The notes: generated by a model from the letters alone, not told the origin. Counted from the first letter of the stretch, positions 43,376 through 56,376 are shown. The stretch is 64,000 bases of DNA from Mesostigma viride (GCA_009746045.1 RPFO01000076.1:2676420-2740419); one strand, 5' to 3'. Translations and numbers: made by a program.

Positions 43376-44712
43376 GTATAAATACATGTGGGGGGGGAAG
43401 CTACGTATAAATACATGTGGGGGGGGATGCTATGTATAAATGCATGTGGGGGGGTGCTGGCATTAATAATTAAATGTGGGGGGGTGATGGCATGAATAAA
43501 TAAATGTGGGGGGGTGCTGCCATGAATAAAAGAATGTGGGGGTGTGATGGCATGAATAAATGAATGTTGGGGGGTGCTGGCATTAATAATTAAATGTGGG
43601 GGGGTGATGGCATGAATAAATAAATGTGGGGGGGTGCTGCCATGAATAAAAGAATGTGGGGGTGTGATGGCATGAATAAATGAATGTTGGGGGGTGCTGG
43701 CATGAATAATTAAATGTGGGGGGTGATGGCATGAATAAATAAATGTGGGGGGTGCTGCCATGAATAAAAGAATGTGGGGGTGTGATGGCATGAATAAATG
43801 AATGTTGGGGGGTGCTGGCATGAATAATTAAATGTGGGGGGTGATGGCATGAATAAATAAATGTGGGGGGGTGCTGCCATGAATAAAAGAATGTGGGGGG
43901 TGATGGCATGAATAATTAAATGTGGGGGGGTGATGGCATGAATAAATAAATGTGGGGGGTGCTGCCATGAATAAAAGAATGTGGGGGGTGATGGCATGAA
44001 TAAATAAATGTGGGGGGTGCCATGAATAAAAGAATGTGGGGGGTGATGGCATGAATAAATAAATGTGGGGGGTGCTGCCATGAATAAAAGAATGTGGGGG
44101 TGTGATGGCATGAATAAATGAATGTTGGGGGGTGCTGGCATTAATAATTAAATGTGGGGGGTGATGGCATGAATAAATAAATGTGGGGGGGTGCTGCCAT
44201 GAAAAAAAGAATGTGGGGGGTGATGGCATGAATAAATAAATGTGGGGGGTGCTGCCATGAATAAAAGAATGTGGGGGGTGATGGCATGAATAAATAAATG
44301 TGGGGGGGTGCTGCCATGAATAAAAGAATGTGGGGGTGTGATGGCATGAATAAATGAATGTTGGGGGGTGCTGGCATTAATAATTAAATGTGGGGGGTGA
44401 TGGCATGAATAAATAAATGTGGGGGGTGCTGCCATGAATAAAAGAATGTGGGGGGTGATGGCATGAATAAATAAATGTGGGGGGTGCTGCCATGAATAAA
44501 AGAATGTGGGGGTGTGATGGCATGAATAAATGAATGTTGGGGGGTGCTGGCATTAATCATTAAATGTGGGGGTGTGATGGCATGAATAAATAAATGTGGG
44601 GGGTGCTGCCATGAATAAAAGAATGTGGGGGTGTGATGGCATGAATAAATGAATGTTGGGGGGTGCTGGCATTAATAATTAAATGTGGGGGGTGATGGCA
44701 TGAATAAATAAA
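43376..44712. repeat. satellite array A, 27-30 bp units with G6-8 runs on the plus strand
   Basis: Units follow the pattern ATGAATAAATAAATGTGGGGGG plus TGCTGCC or TGATGGC. Four subunit types alternate and give a higher-order period close to 119 bp in places. The first units (43376-43430) read ACGTATAAATACATGTGGGG, the reverse complement of the type in array B. Reverse-strand ORFs through the array are repeat artefacts. Confidence 0.92.
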
Positions 44713-47650
44713 TGATACGTAGCATCACCCCCCACATGTATTGATACGTACGTAGCATCACCCCCCCACATGTATTGATACGTAGCATCACCCCCCCACA
44801 TGTATTGATACGTAGCAGCACCCCCCCACATGTATTGATACGTAGCAGCACCCCCCCACATGTATTGATACGTAGCAGCACCCCCCCACATGTATTGATA
44901 CGTAGCAGCACCCCCCACATGTATTGATACGTAGCAGCACCCCCCCACATGTATTGATACGTAGCAGCACCCCCCCACATGTATTGATACGTAGCCGCAC
45001 CCCCCACATGTATTGATACGTAGCAGCACCCCCCACATGTATTGATACGTAGCAGCACCCCCCACATGTATTGATACGTAGCAGCACCCCCCCACATGTA
45101 TTGATACGTAGCAGCACCCCCCCACATGTATTGATACGTAGCAGCACCCCCCCACATGTATTGATACGTAGCAGCACCCCCCCACATGTATTGATACGTA
45201 GCAGCACCCCCCCACATGTATTGATACGTAGCAGCACCCCCCCACATGTATTGATACGTAGCAGCACCCCCCCACATGTATTGATACGTAGCAGCACCCC
45301 CCCACATGTATTGATACGTAGCAGCACCCCCCACATGTATTGATACGTAGCAGCACCCCCCCACATGTATTGATACGTAGCAGCACCCCCCCACATGTAT
45401 TGATACGTAGCAGCACCCCCCCACATGTATTGATACGTAGCAGCACCCCCCCACATGTATTGATACGTAGCCGCACCCCCCACATGTATTGATACGTAGC
45501 AGCACCCCCCCACATGTATTGATACGTAGCAGCACCCCCCACATGTATTGATACGTAGCAGCACCCCCCCACATGTATTGATACGTAGCCGCACCCCCCC
45601 ACATGTATTGATACGTAGCAGCACCCCCCCACATGTATTGATACGTAGCAGCACCCCCCCACATGTATTGATACGTAGCATCACCCCCCCACATGTATTG
45701 ATACGTACGTAGCATCACCCCCCACATGTATTGATACGTAGCATCACCCCCCCACATGTATTGATACGTAGCAGCACCCCCCCACATGTATTGATACGTA
45801 GCAGCACCCCCCCACATGTATTGATACGTAGCAGCACCCCCCCACATGTATTGATACGTAGCAGCACCCCCCACATGTATTGATACGTAGCAGCACCCCC
45901 CCACATGTATTGATACGTAGCAGCACCCCCCCACATGTATTGATACGTAGCAGCACCCCCCCACATGTATTGATACGTAGCCGCACCCCCCCACATGTAT
46001 TGATACGTAGCAGCACCCCCCCACATGTATTGATACGTAGCAGCACCCCCCACATGTATTGATACGTAGCAGCACCCCCCCACATGTATTGATACGTAGC
46101 AGCACCCCCCCACATGTATTGATACGTAGCAGCACCCCCCCACATGTATTGATACGTAGCAGCACCCCCCCACATGTATTGATACGTAGCAGCACCCCCC
46201 CACATGTATTGATACGTAGCAGCACCCCCCACATGTATTGATACGTAGCAGCACCCCCCCACATGTATTGATACGTAGCAGCACCCCCCACATGTATTGA
46301 TACGTAGCAGCACCCCCCCACATGTATTGATACGTAGCAGCACCCCCCACATGTATTGATACGTAGCCGCACCCCCCCACATGTATTGATACGTAGCAGC
46401 ACCCCCCCACATGTATTGATACGTAGCAGCACCCCCCCACATGTATTGATACGTAGCAGCACCCCCCACATGTATTGATACGTAGCCGCACCCCCCCACA
46501 TGTATTGATACGTAGCAGCACCCCCCACATGTATTGATACGTAGCAGCACCCCCCCACATGTATTGATACGTAGCCGCACCCCCCCACATGTATTGATAC
46601 GTAGCAGCACCCCCCACATGTATTGATACGTAGCAGCACCCCCCACATGTATTGATACGTAGCAGCACCCCCCCACATGTATTGATACGTAGCAGCACCC
46701 CCCCACATGTATTGATACGTAGCAGCACCCCCCACATGTATTGATACGTAGCAGCACCCCCCCACATGTATTGATACGTAGCAGCACCCCCCCACATGTA
46801 TTGATACGTAGCAGCACCCCCCACATGTATTGATACGTAGCAGCACCCCCCCACATGTATTGATACGTAGCCGCACCCCCCCACATGTATTGATACGTAG
46901 CAGCACCCCCCACATGTATTGATACGTAGCAGCACCCCCCCACATGTATTGATACGTAGCAGCACCCCCCCACATGTATTGATACGTAGCAGCACCCCCC
47001 CACATGTATTGATACGTAGCAGCACCCCCCCACATGTATTGATACGTAGCAGCACCCCCCCACATGTATTGATACGTAGCAGCACCCCCCCACATGTATT
47101 GATACGTAGCAGCACCCCCCCACATGTATTGATACGTAGCAGCACCCCCCACATGTATTGATACGTAGCCGCACCCCCCCACATGTATTGATACGTAGCC
47201 GCACCCCCCCACATGTATTGATACGTAGCAGCACCCCCCCACATGTATTGATACGTAGCAGCACCCCCCACATGTATTGATACGTAGCAGCACCCCCCCA
47301 CATGTATTGATACGTAGCCGCACCCCCCCACATGTATTGATACGTAGCAGCACCCCCCCACATGTATTGATACGTAGCAGCACCCCCCCACATGTATTGA
47401 TACGTAGCCGCACCCCCCCACATGTATTGATACGTAGCAGCACCCCCCTCATGTATTGATACGTAGCAGCACCCCCCACATGTATTGATACGTAGCAGCA
47501 CCCCCCCACATGTATTGATACGTAGCAGCACCCCCCACATGTATTGATACGTAGCAGCACCCCCCCACATGTATTGATACGTAGCAGCACCCCCCCACAT
47601 GTATTGATACGTAGCAGCACCCCCCCACATGTATTGATACGTAGCAGCAC
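44713..47650. repeat. satellite array B, 29-30 bp units with C6-7 runs on the plus strand
   Basis: Roughly one hundred copies of ACATGTATTGATACGTAGC followed by AGCACCCCCC or a close variant. Unit length alternates between 29 and 30 according to six or seven C. A CCGCACC variant and a TACGTACGTAGC duplication mark subfamilies. The unit aligns to the reverse complement of array A (CCCCCCACAT.TATT.AT). The thousand-codon ORF on the minus strand is a consequence of the stop-free unit and not a gene. Confidence 0.94.
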
Positions 47651-49875
47651 AATTTTAGTCAGCCTACCATCCACGTTGCGGCAAAAGATCACCTTTTTTT
47701 GTGTTTCGGCAAAATGAAGATTTCTTGCAAACTATCGTTATGCAGGCAGGTAGCAACGTCCGATGTTATAATCCGGCAGGTAGCATGCAAACGTCGAAAC
47801 GATATGAAGGGGAAAAAAAGCATCAAACAGGAGCACCGATTAGAAACGCAGCAAATGCAGTATGTGCACATCTACACCTACAACCTAACCAGACCAAAGG
47901 CATAGCAAACATGGAAAGGGTGACCCAAGTGAAAGCCTAGCACCACCATGATCGACATGTGCGAGATTAAGAAACGCTCCATGGCAACTAGACTAAAGGG
48001 ATGGATGCCAGATGTGGATTAGGATCGGCTTAGCTGACTCTACCGAGATGTCTGCAGGGTTTCGCTAGCAACGAAAAGAAGGAAGCCAGACATTTTTATC
48101 ACTCTTGCTGCAACATAGAGTTTCTTGCGATGGCAGCAAGGACATGTCTTCGCCCAGCTGGCTAACTGTGTCGTCGGCGTGCATGCGCTGTTTAGTTGCC
48201 GTTTTTGATAGAACGCAGTTTGTCAGCCTACCATCCACGATGCGGCAAAAGCTCACCTTTTTTCTTTATGCGGGAAAATGAAGACCGATTGCCTTAATTG
48301 CTTGAAGACCGATTTCCTTTCGTTATGCACAGGTTGTCGCGTTTGAGTAACGAAAGGAGGGCTCTCAGCCGAGGACAAGGAACTGTCCCTCGTGCCTGAT
48401 GACCACCTTATTGCCTCCCCTGCTATAGAATAATGCTTTCACAACACACACTTTGCACAGTCTGATGATGAAGCCGCACATGCGGAATTTATTGAGAAAG
48501 TTAATACAATTACAACACGTTGATAGTCTCAATATCGATGCACTCCATGCTCACGAGCCCGCAGTTAGGCAGCGCTCCATGACATGCTACCGGCCTTGCT
48601 CCCAAGGAAAGGGAGAAACACGAAGGCCACTAACGAGAGACTCGAAGAGACTACACGCTACGTGAGAGTCCTCTTCGACTATGAACCAAACCATTCGTCA
48701 TGCCACACGCATGACACACGCCACACTTGTCAGTCCAGCCAGGAATGCCAAAACTATCTTGCCGCCTAAACCATGCAAACAGAAACCGCATTCCAGTTGC
48801 CGTCCTGGCTTACTACCACACATGCCAACAAAAACAGGAAGGCATCCCGACAAATCTAAATTGCTACCCTGTTGCCGATCTCATCTCCTAGAGGCTCCGG
48901 CATTTCTGTCCCTGGGAATGTCCGGCATTTAGTCACGACCACCAAGGTCGAAGCATAATATCCTTCAAACAATCTGCACGCTCACACCTTGCGTGTGAGT
49001 GGCCCAGCAAACATTGCTTCTAATCTTTCCTTTCTAGAAGAAATCCCTTTGTAGGGCTGCCAGCGATTTCGCATTCATTCCAGCGATCTGGCTCCGCACC
49101 GCAAATTGTCCTTTTCCATTTTCTGTCCAGTCCTCATAACGTTGACCCGCTATTCTACACCACAAAGACACCTGGCCTGTCAATAGCCTCGGCGCTGTTG
49201 AAGTCCAGCAGTCCAGCAGTCCAGCTCCAGCTCCAGCTCCAGCTCCAGTTGTCCACTAACTCGCGTATGATCCTCTCGACGCTGCGCACTTGTGCTGCCG
49301 TCCGCTCAAGTACGTCAGTGCTGCGCGCCCAGCCGTGCCTGGCCCGGCGCGCGCGCACGTGCACTTTCGTCCGCTCTTATGCTGCAAGTGCTAGTGTCCC
49401 CCCCCCGGTCACTAGCCTTTGTCGAAAATGCGCAGAAAACAAATTCCTTGCGCACGTCACCGGTCTTGTGCATAGTGGGCGCCCGGATGACATAGCTCGC
49501 GTCCGTGACAAGGTAGCAAAGCGATGTTGTAAAAAAGCAGGTAGCATGCAAACGGTTGCAGCTGGTTACTATTAGCTATGGGGTCTCTCTGCGGCTGCGC
49601 TTCTTTTTCGATGGGCGATGGGACGGTCGCAATTCGCAAACCGGACGCGGCGTCACAGGGCTGAACGGTATTGAAAAAATTGGAAACGTGGCATCCTCGT
49701 TCCTCCCCACGGAACTGAAAACTGGAAGCGCGGCGCTGGTGCAAAAGCTCGATCCCATCTTTTGGAACCAAGCTAGCGGATTGGACGACATCCAATATGC
49801 CGTCACCCGTGCTTGTGGCCGCAGGTATAAAAAGAGACGACCTCCAGCCCATTTACCTGGGAACATTCGGATGTT
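47651..49875. repeat. gene-poor stretch with dispersed short repeats
   Basis: GTCAGCCTACCATCCACG with the following GCGGCAAAAG and CTCACC/ATCACC occurs at 47658-47697 and 48222-48258. A second pair, GCAGGTAGCATGCAAACG with GTAGCAA and CGATGTT upstream, lies at about 47748-47795 and 49511-49557. Bases 49205-49250 are CCAGCAGT then (CTCCAG)n. A TATAAAAAG lies near 49826. No gene can be supported. Confidence 0.6.
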
Positions 49876-49957
49876 TGGCTGACATCGTTACCATGCAGAA
49901 ATGTTCAATGAGGTTCTGGGTTCGATTCCTGGTGTGGTCATGGAAATAAATTTTTTT
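49876..49957 (+). repeat. tRNA-like SINE candidate
   Basis: GGGTTCGATTCC at 49918-49929 is a perfect pol III B box. TGGCTGACATCG at about 49876 is a partial A box 42 bases upstream. A run of seven T at 49951-49957 could terminate pol III. There is no cloverleaf, so this is a tRNA-derived element rather than a tRNA gene. Confidence 0.4.
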
Positions 49958-50240
49958 CTGCACATCTACTGAAATCAGTCATAGCACCAAACGGTCACGC
50001 TGCAGCGAGACGCTATAGCCCTGGAGGCCGCTGATAAACCTGACATCCGGTATGTCTTACTATCATAGATTGCCGAACTATATAATAATAATAGTCTATA
50101 CCACTTTTTCTTGTAAATCATTTACTAAATAATGATTCTATATACTTTAACATACCATATTATTAAAGTATGTGGAATTTAACCATGCTATTCACAATAT
50201 ATTATAAAATCTTTTGCAAAATATACTGTAATTAGTATAT

Positions 50241-52236
50241 TTCATACACCCGTTTGCTCACCATAGTCACCAGCATCTTTGTTAAAACAATAAGTAGATG
50301 CATACAGACAGGTAGCGGTTACAGAACCGCTATTAAGAACTCCTTAGGCATGGCTCGCGATTACCCGCGCAGACCAGGCCACCAAAGAGGGTGGGTGGGT
50401 GGGACAAGAAAAAAGACCACAACAATGTCACTACGCCGCCAAAGTAGTCAAACTGCCCTAGCACGGGGCTGACATCAGCAACCGAGCTTAACTTAACACG
50501 CCAACCTGAGAATGTAGCGACACCTACCGTACCACAAAAACAACAACCAATCAAATACCCTTTCCGAAAGGTTCTAATTATCATTCAACAAACCGGTTCA
50601 ACAAACCCGGCCCTGTCAAACTTTAAGCATAAGATTGTTTCGAGATTGTAGCACAATAGGGCCACTGCCCCTACTAACAATTCCAGGTCGCCAGCCATTA
50701 GCCAAATCCGGTTACATCTGCCAAACCCGCCCGGTTCAGCCGACCATCCAGGCGGCTCCCGTGAGCGGCCTTATTCCCCGCCTCACTTCGAGAAACTCTT
50801 TTCAAAGAAATCCGATTCATACACCCGTTTGCTCACCATAGTCACCAGCATCTTTGTTAAAACAATAAGTAGATGCATACAGACAGGTAGCGGTTACAGA
50901 ACCGCTATTAAGAACTCCTTAGGCATGGCTCGCGATTACCCAACCTCCCCTTCCTGGCCCTCCGGTCCGCTAAAGAAGCACCATTTCCTTTCCCGTCAAA
51001 AGCTGTCCTGTCGCGATGGGCGCTCTCCGTTGCCAGAAAACAGATTTAATTCCCAGCGACTGTGAATGCACAAAAATTCATGCACTGTCAATCGACACAG
51101 CTCGCATTTTTGACCCCACTCGGGGGCCCCCGCTGACCTCGTTGCCGACCTCTTCTCTGGTCCGCTAAGGGGTGCTGTCGCGGAACACAAAGTCAAAGCA
51201 AAAGCTGCTGACTGGCGCCGCTGATTCCAGCCGACGCCCAGTTTACAACTTTTTTGAAGAGCAACCAACCTAGTGCCGAGCACATAAACACTCCTTCCGT
51301 ACAAAAAAGTGGAAATACCACTGATTACGAAATCAAGTTGGCTTTCAGCCCTTGCCTCCTGCGCCGAGGCTCCGTGTCCCACAACGGTGACTTAAATTTT
51401 TTACCCCCCCGAGCCGCGGCGGCCCTCAAGCCAAGCCCAACCCGGAATGCAAGCATTTCCAGGTACGAGACAACTCAAAGGCAGGCCAGCCTGCCGACAG
51501 CCCAACCCGAGGCGCAAGCATCCCCAGGTACGGAACCATCAAGCAAGCTAGCCCTTGCCCAACCCGGCCAGCTGGCCGTTTCTTTCAAACAAACCAGCCA
51601 TTAAATAATGCATCAGCCCCCGCTTCGCATTTAAACCCCGATCACCCGGACATTAATTCCGGGCCAGTGGCAGCCATGAATCCCAACCGCCTTAAGCAGC
51701 CAGGGATCATGGATGCCGGAAATTTGGTTAACAAATTTTAGCCCCGCACCCATGCTGAGCGCAAGGCTGGTGAGGCACTTCTTGTACCGCCATAGCCTCA
51801 GCCGTCGGCGCTCAGCCAACGTTTACAAGAAAAAAGACCACAACAATGTCACTACGCCGCCAAAGTAGTCAAACTGCCCTAGCACGGGGCTGACATCAGC
51901 AACCGAGCTTAACTTAACACGCCAACCTGAGAATGTAGCGACACCTACCGTACCACAAAAACAACAACCAATCAAATACCCTTTCCGAAAGGTTCTAATT
52001 ATCATTCAACAAACCGGTTCAACAAACCCGGCCCTGTCAAACTTTAAGCATAAGATTGTTTCGAGATTGTAGCACAATAGGGCCACTGCCCCTACTAACA
52101 ATTCCAGGTCGCCAGCCATTAGCCAAATCCGGTTACATCTGCCAAACCCGCCCGGTTCAGCCGACCATCCAGGCGGCTCCCGTGAGCGGCCTTATTCCCC
52201 GCCTCACTTCGAGAAACTCTTTTCAAAGAAATCCGA
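50241..52236. mobile_element. two tandem copies of an unknown element, the first internally deleted
   Basis: Unit 1 spans 50241-50815 and unit 2 50816-52236. Both start TTCATACACCCGTTTGC and share the first 126 bases. Both end with the same 410 bases (from CAAGAAAAAAGACCAC to AAAGAAATCCGA). Unit 2 has about 885 bases in between, where unit 1 has only 36. The pair is flanked by ATAT on both sides (50237-50240 and 52237-52240), a possible 4-bp target duplication. No terminal inverted repeat and no transposase ORF are seen. Confidence 0.7.
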
Positions 52237-52652
52237 ATATTTTCTGATAAACAATTTTATCAATGCTACTGTGTTATTTTTGTTATTCTCGCCATGCAGG
52301 TATCTGAGTGTTCTGGGAGAACTAATAAGAGAATGAGCCGCGAAGGTGAGGAAAACCTGAAATCTTTTCGTCCTTATTGGGGTCTCTCTGCAGCTAGACC
52401 ATTTATAACCACAAGCAATAGCTTAAATTCAAGGGTCTCGCTGCAGCTAGACCCTCTTTATGGTTGCTATAAAATTAATGAATCAGAAGTCTGTGATTTA
52501 ACAATCGCACGCCGCAATGAAGGGTCTAGCTGCAGCGAGACCCCAATCTTGGTCGGGGTATGCTAAGTTCACCACATCAGGTAATCTTTTCGTCTAACGG
52601 AAAAAGCCCCTCTAAGGGTCTAGCTGCAGCTAGACCCCAATCGTGGTAAAAA
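52237..52652. promoter_or_regulatory. upstream region of the transposase-like gene with four palindromes
   Basis: Four copies of the CTGCAG-centred palindrome at 52379, 52432, 52521 and 52614 lie within 415 bases before the ATG at 52653, the last one only about 15 bases from it. No other element is recognised. Confidence 0.45.
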
Positions 52653-55600
52653 ATGATACACTTTCGAACTTTGTCTGTAATTGTCGCTTTTCCCAACGAT
52701 ACTCGATTTGCATGGATTTCGTTGTGCCGGTCGTCATGGCATGCAGCACGCGAACGGGTGGGAGTTTTCGCCCTTGCGTCCGGTCGTCCAGGATTCAGTG
52801 CAATTAAGTTGAACACCGGGACGAAGCAGTCAACTGGCGCAAAAAGGGTTTTCGGAGATGAGAACCAGAATCCAGCGCAGCCTGAAGCCAAGGAAGTCAA
52901 GCGGCCGGGAGAATACTCGAAATCAAAGAGGGTTATTGGGGAATATTTCGCTGACCAGGCGTTTGAAGCGGCTCAGGCGATGACAAAACCCGAGGGGCGG
53001 GGGCCGGCTTTCGACCAGATGATTGCTGGCTTTAACTCTAGGGCCGCTGAACTAGGTCACGGGAAGTATCATGAGGAGGCGAAAAAGCTTTACAATCAGG
53101 AGCGGATGGCAGAACTGAACAGGTTCTGGGTGGCTCGGATTAACGGCTTTTTTGATGGTCTGACCAAAAGCGACGCAGACAGAGACGTCAGGATGGTGCT
53201 GATGTCCACGCTTTACTGTGGTGACGACTTGGAGAAGGAGTTTTCGGCCGCGGAGTTGGAGAACCTGACGGGGATGGACGCCAAGAAGATTCGCGGAATT
53301 CGCGCGATACGAAGGCAGCAGAAGTTGGACTACCTCAGACACGCGCAGGCTCGCAAGGGGCGCCCTTTGCCGCAATTCGTGATTGACGCGATAGTGGACG
53401 CGTGGATGCACGATGATGAGTCGCGCGCCTCCTCCCAGATGAAGGATGTCAAGCGCACTTACAGCAGGGAGGGTCGTGGCAATCGCGGGGTGCTCGTCGC
53501 CGTTGAGGGAGCGCGCTATTACATGACCTCCAAGGAGGACATGTACAATCACTTTCTCGAAAAGCATGCGTACTGGAACAAAAGGAGTAACCAGTATGAT
53601 AAGGACGTGGGCATTCACGTGGGCTACACGACCTTCTGCAAATACGCGCCCGATTGCATCAAGGGCAAGTGGAAGGAGAGGAACCTGTGCGCGTGTGAGA
53701 AGCACGTCACCATGCAGTCGGCCATGGGGGCGTGGACCAAGCACTGCAATGCGAACCACGGCAAGAACTGCAAGTGTGGCGCGGAGTGTGCGGGATGCTC
53801 CAAGTACAGAGAGCCGGACGGTACTTGCGGAATGTGGAAAGCCATTCACTCGACGGACTGGATCAAGCACTTTCACTGCCCGGTGTCCGCCGAGACTGAC
53901 GGCAGGGATAACGGGCTGCGTGAAGGGGGCGGAATGGGCGGGGGGATGGAAGAGGGGGAGGGGGAAGATGAATGGCGGGGACGGGACCTGGAAGACCTCG
54001 ACATTTCTGAGAGGCTGGTGGAGGACGAAGATGGGGTGCCGAGGACGGAGAGGGTTCACCGCATACTGAAGATGGCGTGTGTGGAGGGGTTCTGTCCTGA
54101 GGAATCATGCGGCATCCATAATAACTGGGTGCAGTGTGATCGGGACAAGAATTCCACGGAGATTCTGAATTGGTTCAAGTTCGAGATGGTGGAGCAGACT
54201 GTGACCCGAGGGTGAGTGAGTTGGTTTCGATTTTATTTCTCCGTTAAATGTTGTTGACTTTTTTTTTTGTGACCTATAGCTGCAGCGAGACCCTTTGTGA
54301 GTTGCAGTTATCTTATCGAAATGCGATTTTATTGCAAATCGAAACTGTCTGCGGACCTTTGCGAAACAGGGCGAGACCGATGGCAGGGCGGCGAAGAAGG
54401 TGAAGCGGCCCGAGCAAGTCCAAATGAGGTCCACCCCAGCTGAGCTGCGGGACGAGATTCTTAAGAGGTGGGACAAGTTCACCGTGCACTGCTTTACGGC
54501 CTGGTCGCAGGCGGATACAATCAAGGATCGGGAGAAGAATCTGAGAGAGGGGGACGTGCTCGTGCACGGCGACTGGGCCGAGAACTACGAGAACAGCAGC
54601 TACGTCCAACTGCAGTCGCAGTACTTCCACAAGCGCAGCCACATCCTGATGCCCATGATCGTGCGTTATCGGCTCAACGGCGAGCTGGAAAAGCGCGTCT
54701 TCTTTTTCCTGGGGGATTCCAGTATCAAGCGGGGCGAGCGCGCACTCGTATACGCTCTTCGCAAGATTCTGGAAACCCTGCGGGTAGAAGTAGGGGTAGA
54801 GGTGCGAAACCTGTACATGTGCTCGGACAACTGCGCGGTGCAGTTTAAGTCCAGGTACGTGATTAACCAGATTAACGGTCTGCTCATGGGGGATCCCGAC
54901 CTGCAGGCCTTTGAGTTCCACTACATGGGGGAGCAGCATGGGAAGGGGGAGGTGGATGGTCAAGGAGCGAAGTGCAAGTGCGTCTTGAGGGAAATGCAGA
55001 GGATTCCCGAAAACCAGCACATACTTGAGACCCACCAGCTAGTCGCCTACTTGAACCAGAACTGGCAGGGCGGCAAGACATCGAGCAGGGAGTCGGCCCG
55101 CGCGCGGGCCGAGAACGTCACTCGCCACTTCTTCCTTTTACCCCCGGTACGGAATTGTGTGTTATTTCAGGTTTTAAGACGTCAACTGCCGCTGTTCTAT
55201 AAAAATTCAAACCCAATAAAGGTATCTCTGCAGAGAGACCCTATATACTGTCAATGGGTTGCTTTTCTTTTAGGTATGAAATTTCGCTTGTTCTTTCGGT
55301 ATGAAGGGGTCTCTCTGCAGCTATACCCTGTGTCGAATTTCGATCACTTGATATCTTGTCGTACGTTGTTATTATGATTCGAATGGGGTCTCTCTGCAGC
55401 TATACCCTGTGTCGAATTTTGATCACTTGATATCTTGTCGTACGTTGTTATTATGATTCGAATGGGGTCTCTCTGCAGCTATACCCTGTGTCGAATTTTG
55501 ATCACTTGATGTCTTGTCGTTAATTTTTTTTTTAAGGGGTCTCTCTGCAGCTATACCCTGTTTTATTGGTTTTTGGTCAATTTTGCTAATTTGAACGGTA

Positions 55601-56376
55601 TTCTTTTTGTCCTAACTATTTGATGACAGGACGTCGAGTCCGGCCGACGCGCGGAGGTTGAGGAGGTGCCTGGCATCAAGAAGGCGCATTGGTGGCGACT
55701 GGACAAGTCCGACCCTGGCCTTTTGATGATTAGGCGCTATTCCTGCTACTGTCCGCCCTGTTTGGCTGGGCGGTTTGAGGGATGTCTAAGCGAGTGGTCG
55801 TTTATCATCGAGTTCAATGATGCAGGAAGCTCGATGAAAACTGTCCGTTTGCTGCCACCGAGCCAGCCCAACCCTCCGGTTCGCATGGTGACGCGGGGGG
55901 AGCAGCTGAAGGACAAGCGGGAGGCGATGGGCCGGCAGATGAGACTCCACGACTATGTGGCAGTTCCATCGGACAAGGACACGGATCACGATCCCATCCA
56001 CCCGTTCTGGTTGGCTGAGGTTGTAAGCGAAGCCGGGCCGATCGTGTTAGACGAGAACTTCGAGAGGTGGGTCGAGGGCCGGAACGGACGGGAGAAGGAG
56101 CTGTTCCTCGCCGGGAACGGCATTCTTCCCGTTCGGATTTGGAAGCGGGATAAGCATGACCCCCTGCATTTCACGCTCAACGTTGAGGATTGGCCACCGT
56201 CACGCCAGCCCGAGCTTGTGAATTGCTATCTCTGCGTCGCTCCGGCTCTCCGGCTAGAAGCACGCGTGCGCAGCGACGGAATGTGTGCCGACATCAGGAT
56301 GAGCAAGGAGCTCGACAAGTGGCTTACTACGCTGGTGATCAAGGATGAAGCCCCGGAGGGGCCGGCACCGACTTAA
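52653..56376 (+). CDS. spliced DDE-transposase-like gene
   Basis: Exon 1 is 52653-54211 (ends CGAGG before GTGAGT), exon 2 about 54370-55146 and exon 3 55630-56376 (after TGATGACAG). Exon 1 has a cysteine/histidine cluster (LCACEKH, NCKCGAECAGC), probably zinc-binding, and an acidic tail. Exon 2 carries GDWAENYENSS, CSDNCAVQFKSRY and HGKGEVDGQG: the D...D...HGKG-x2-DG-x-G pattern of a transposase-like family widespread in protists and invertebrates. I infer Asp, Asp and Glu or Asp catalysis. Exon 3 adds YSCYCPPCLAGRFEGC, the Cys-rich C-terminal motif of the same family. The exon 1/2 junction is out of phase as read, so one indel or another splice site is likely. Both introns contain the CTGCAG palindromes. 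Confidence 0.65.
55306..55559. repeat. 79-bp tandem repeat inside intron 2, each unit with a palindrome
   Basis: Units begin GGGGTCTCTCTGCAGCTATA at 55306, 55385 and 55464 (79 bases apart), with a shorter fourth at 55536. Between them runs GTGTCGAATTTTGATCACTT and CTTGTCGTACGTTG. An additional palindrome at 55221 precedes the array. Confidence 0.88.

Noticed and set aside
43376..47650. CRISPR array
   Set aside because: Units of 29-30 bp are contiguous, with no unique spacers and no cas genes, and the context is eukaryotic.
44672..47692. A 1006-codon ORF and other long ORFs with YVSIHVGG-type repeats
   Set aside because: They are translations of the stop-free 29-30 bp satellite unit; all frames give similar repeats and no start or termination context is meaningful.
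49876..49957. Functional tRNA gene
   Set aside because: The B box is perfect, but no cloverleaf, acceptor stem or full A box can be formed.
50241..52236. LTR retrotransposon with the shared ends as LTRs
   Set aside because: The repeat order is start-end, start-middle-end, i.e. tandem copies of one unit; there is no PBS, PPT or pol.
53052..54059. 335-codon minus-strand ORF
   Set aside because: Shadow of exon 1 of the transposase-like gene, whose zinc cluster and splice donor support the plus strand.
37651..55561. GGTCTC-containing palindromes as cloning (type IIS) artefacts
   Set aside because: Copies vary in sequence, lie in introns and tandem arrays, and have no vector flanks; the BsaI-like GGTCTC is incidental to the palindrome.
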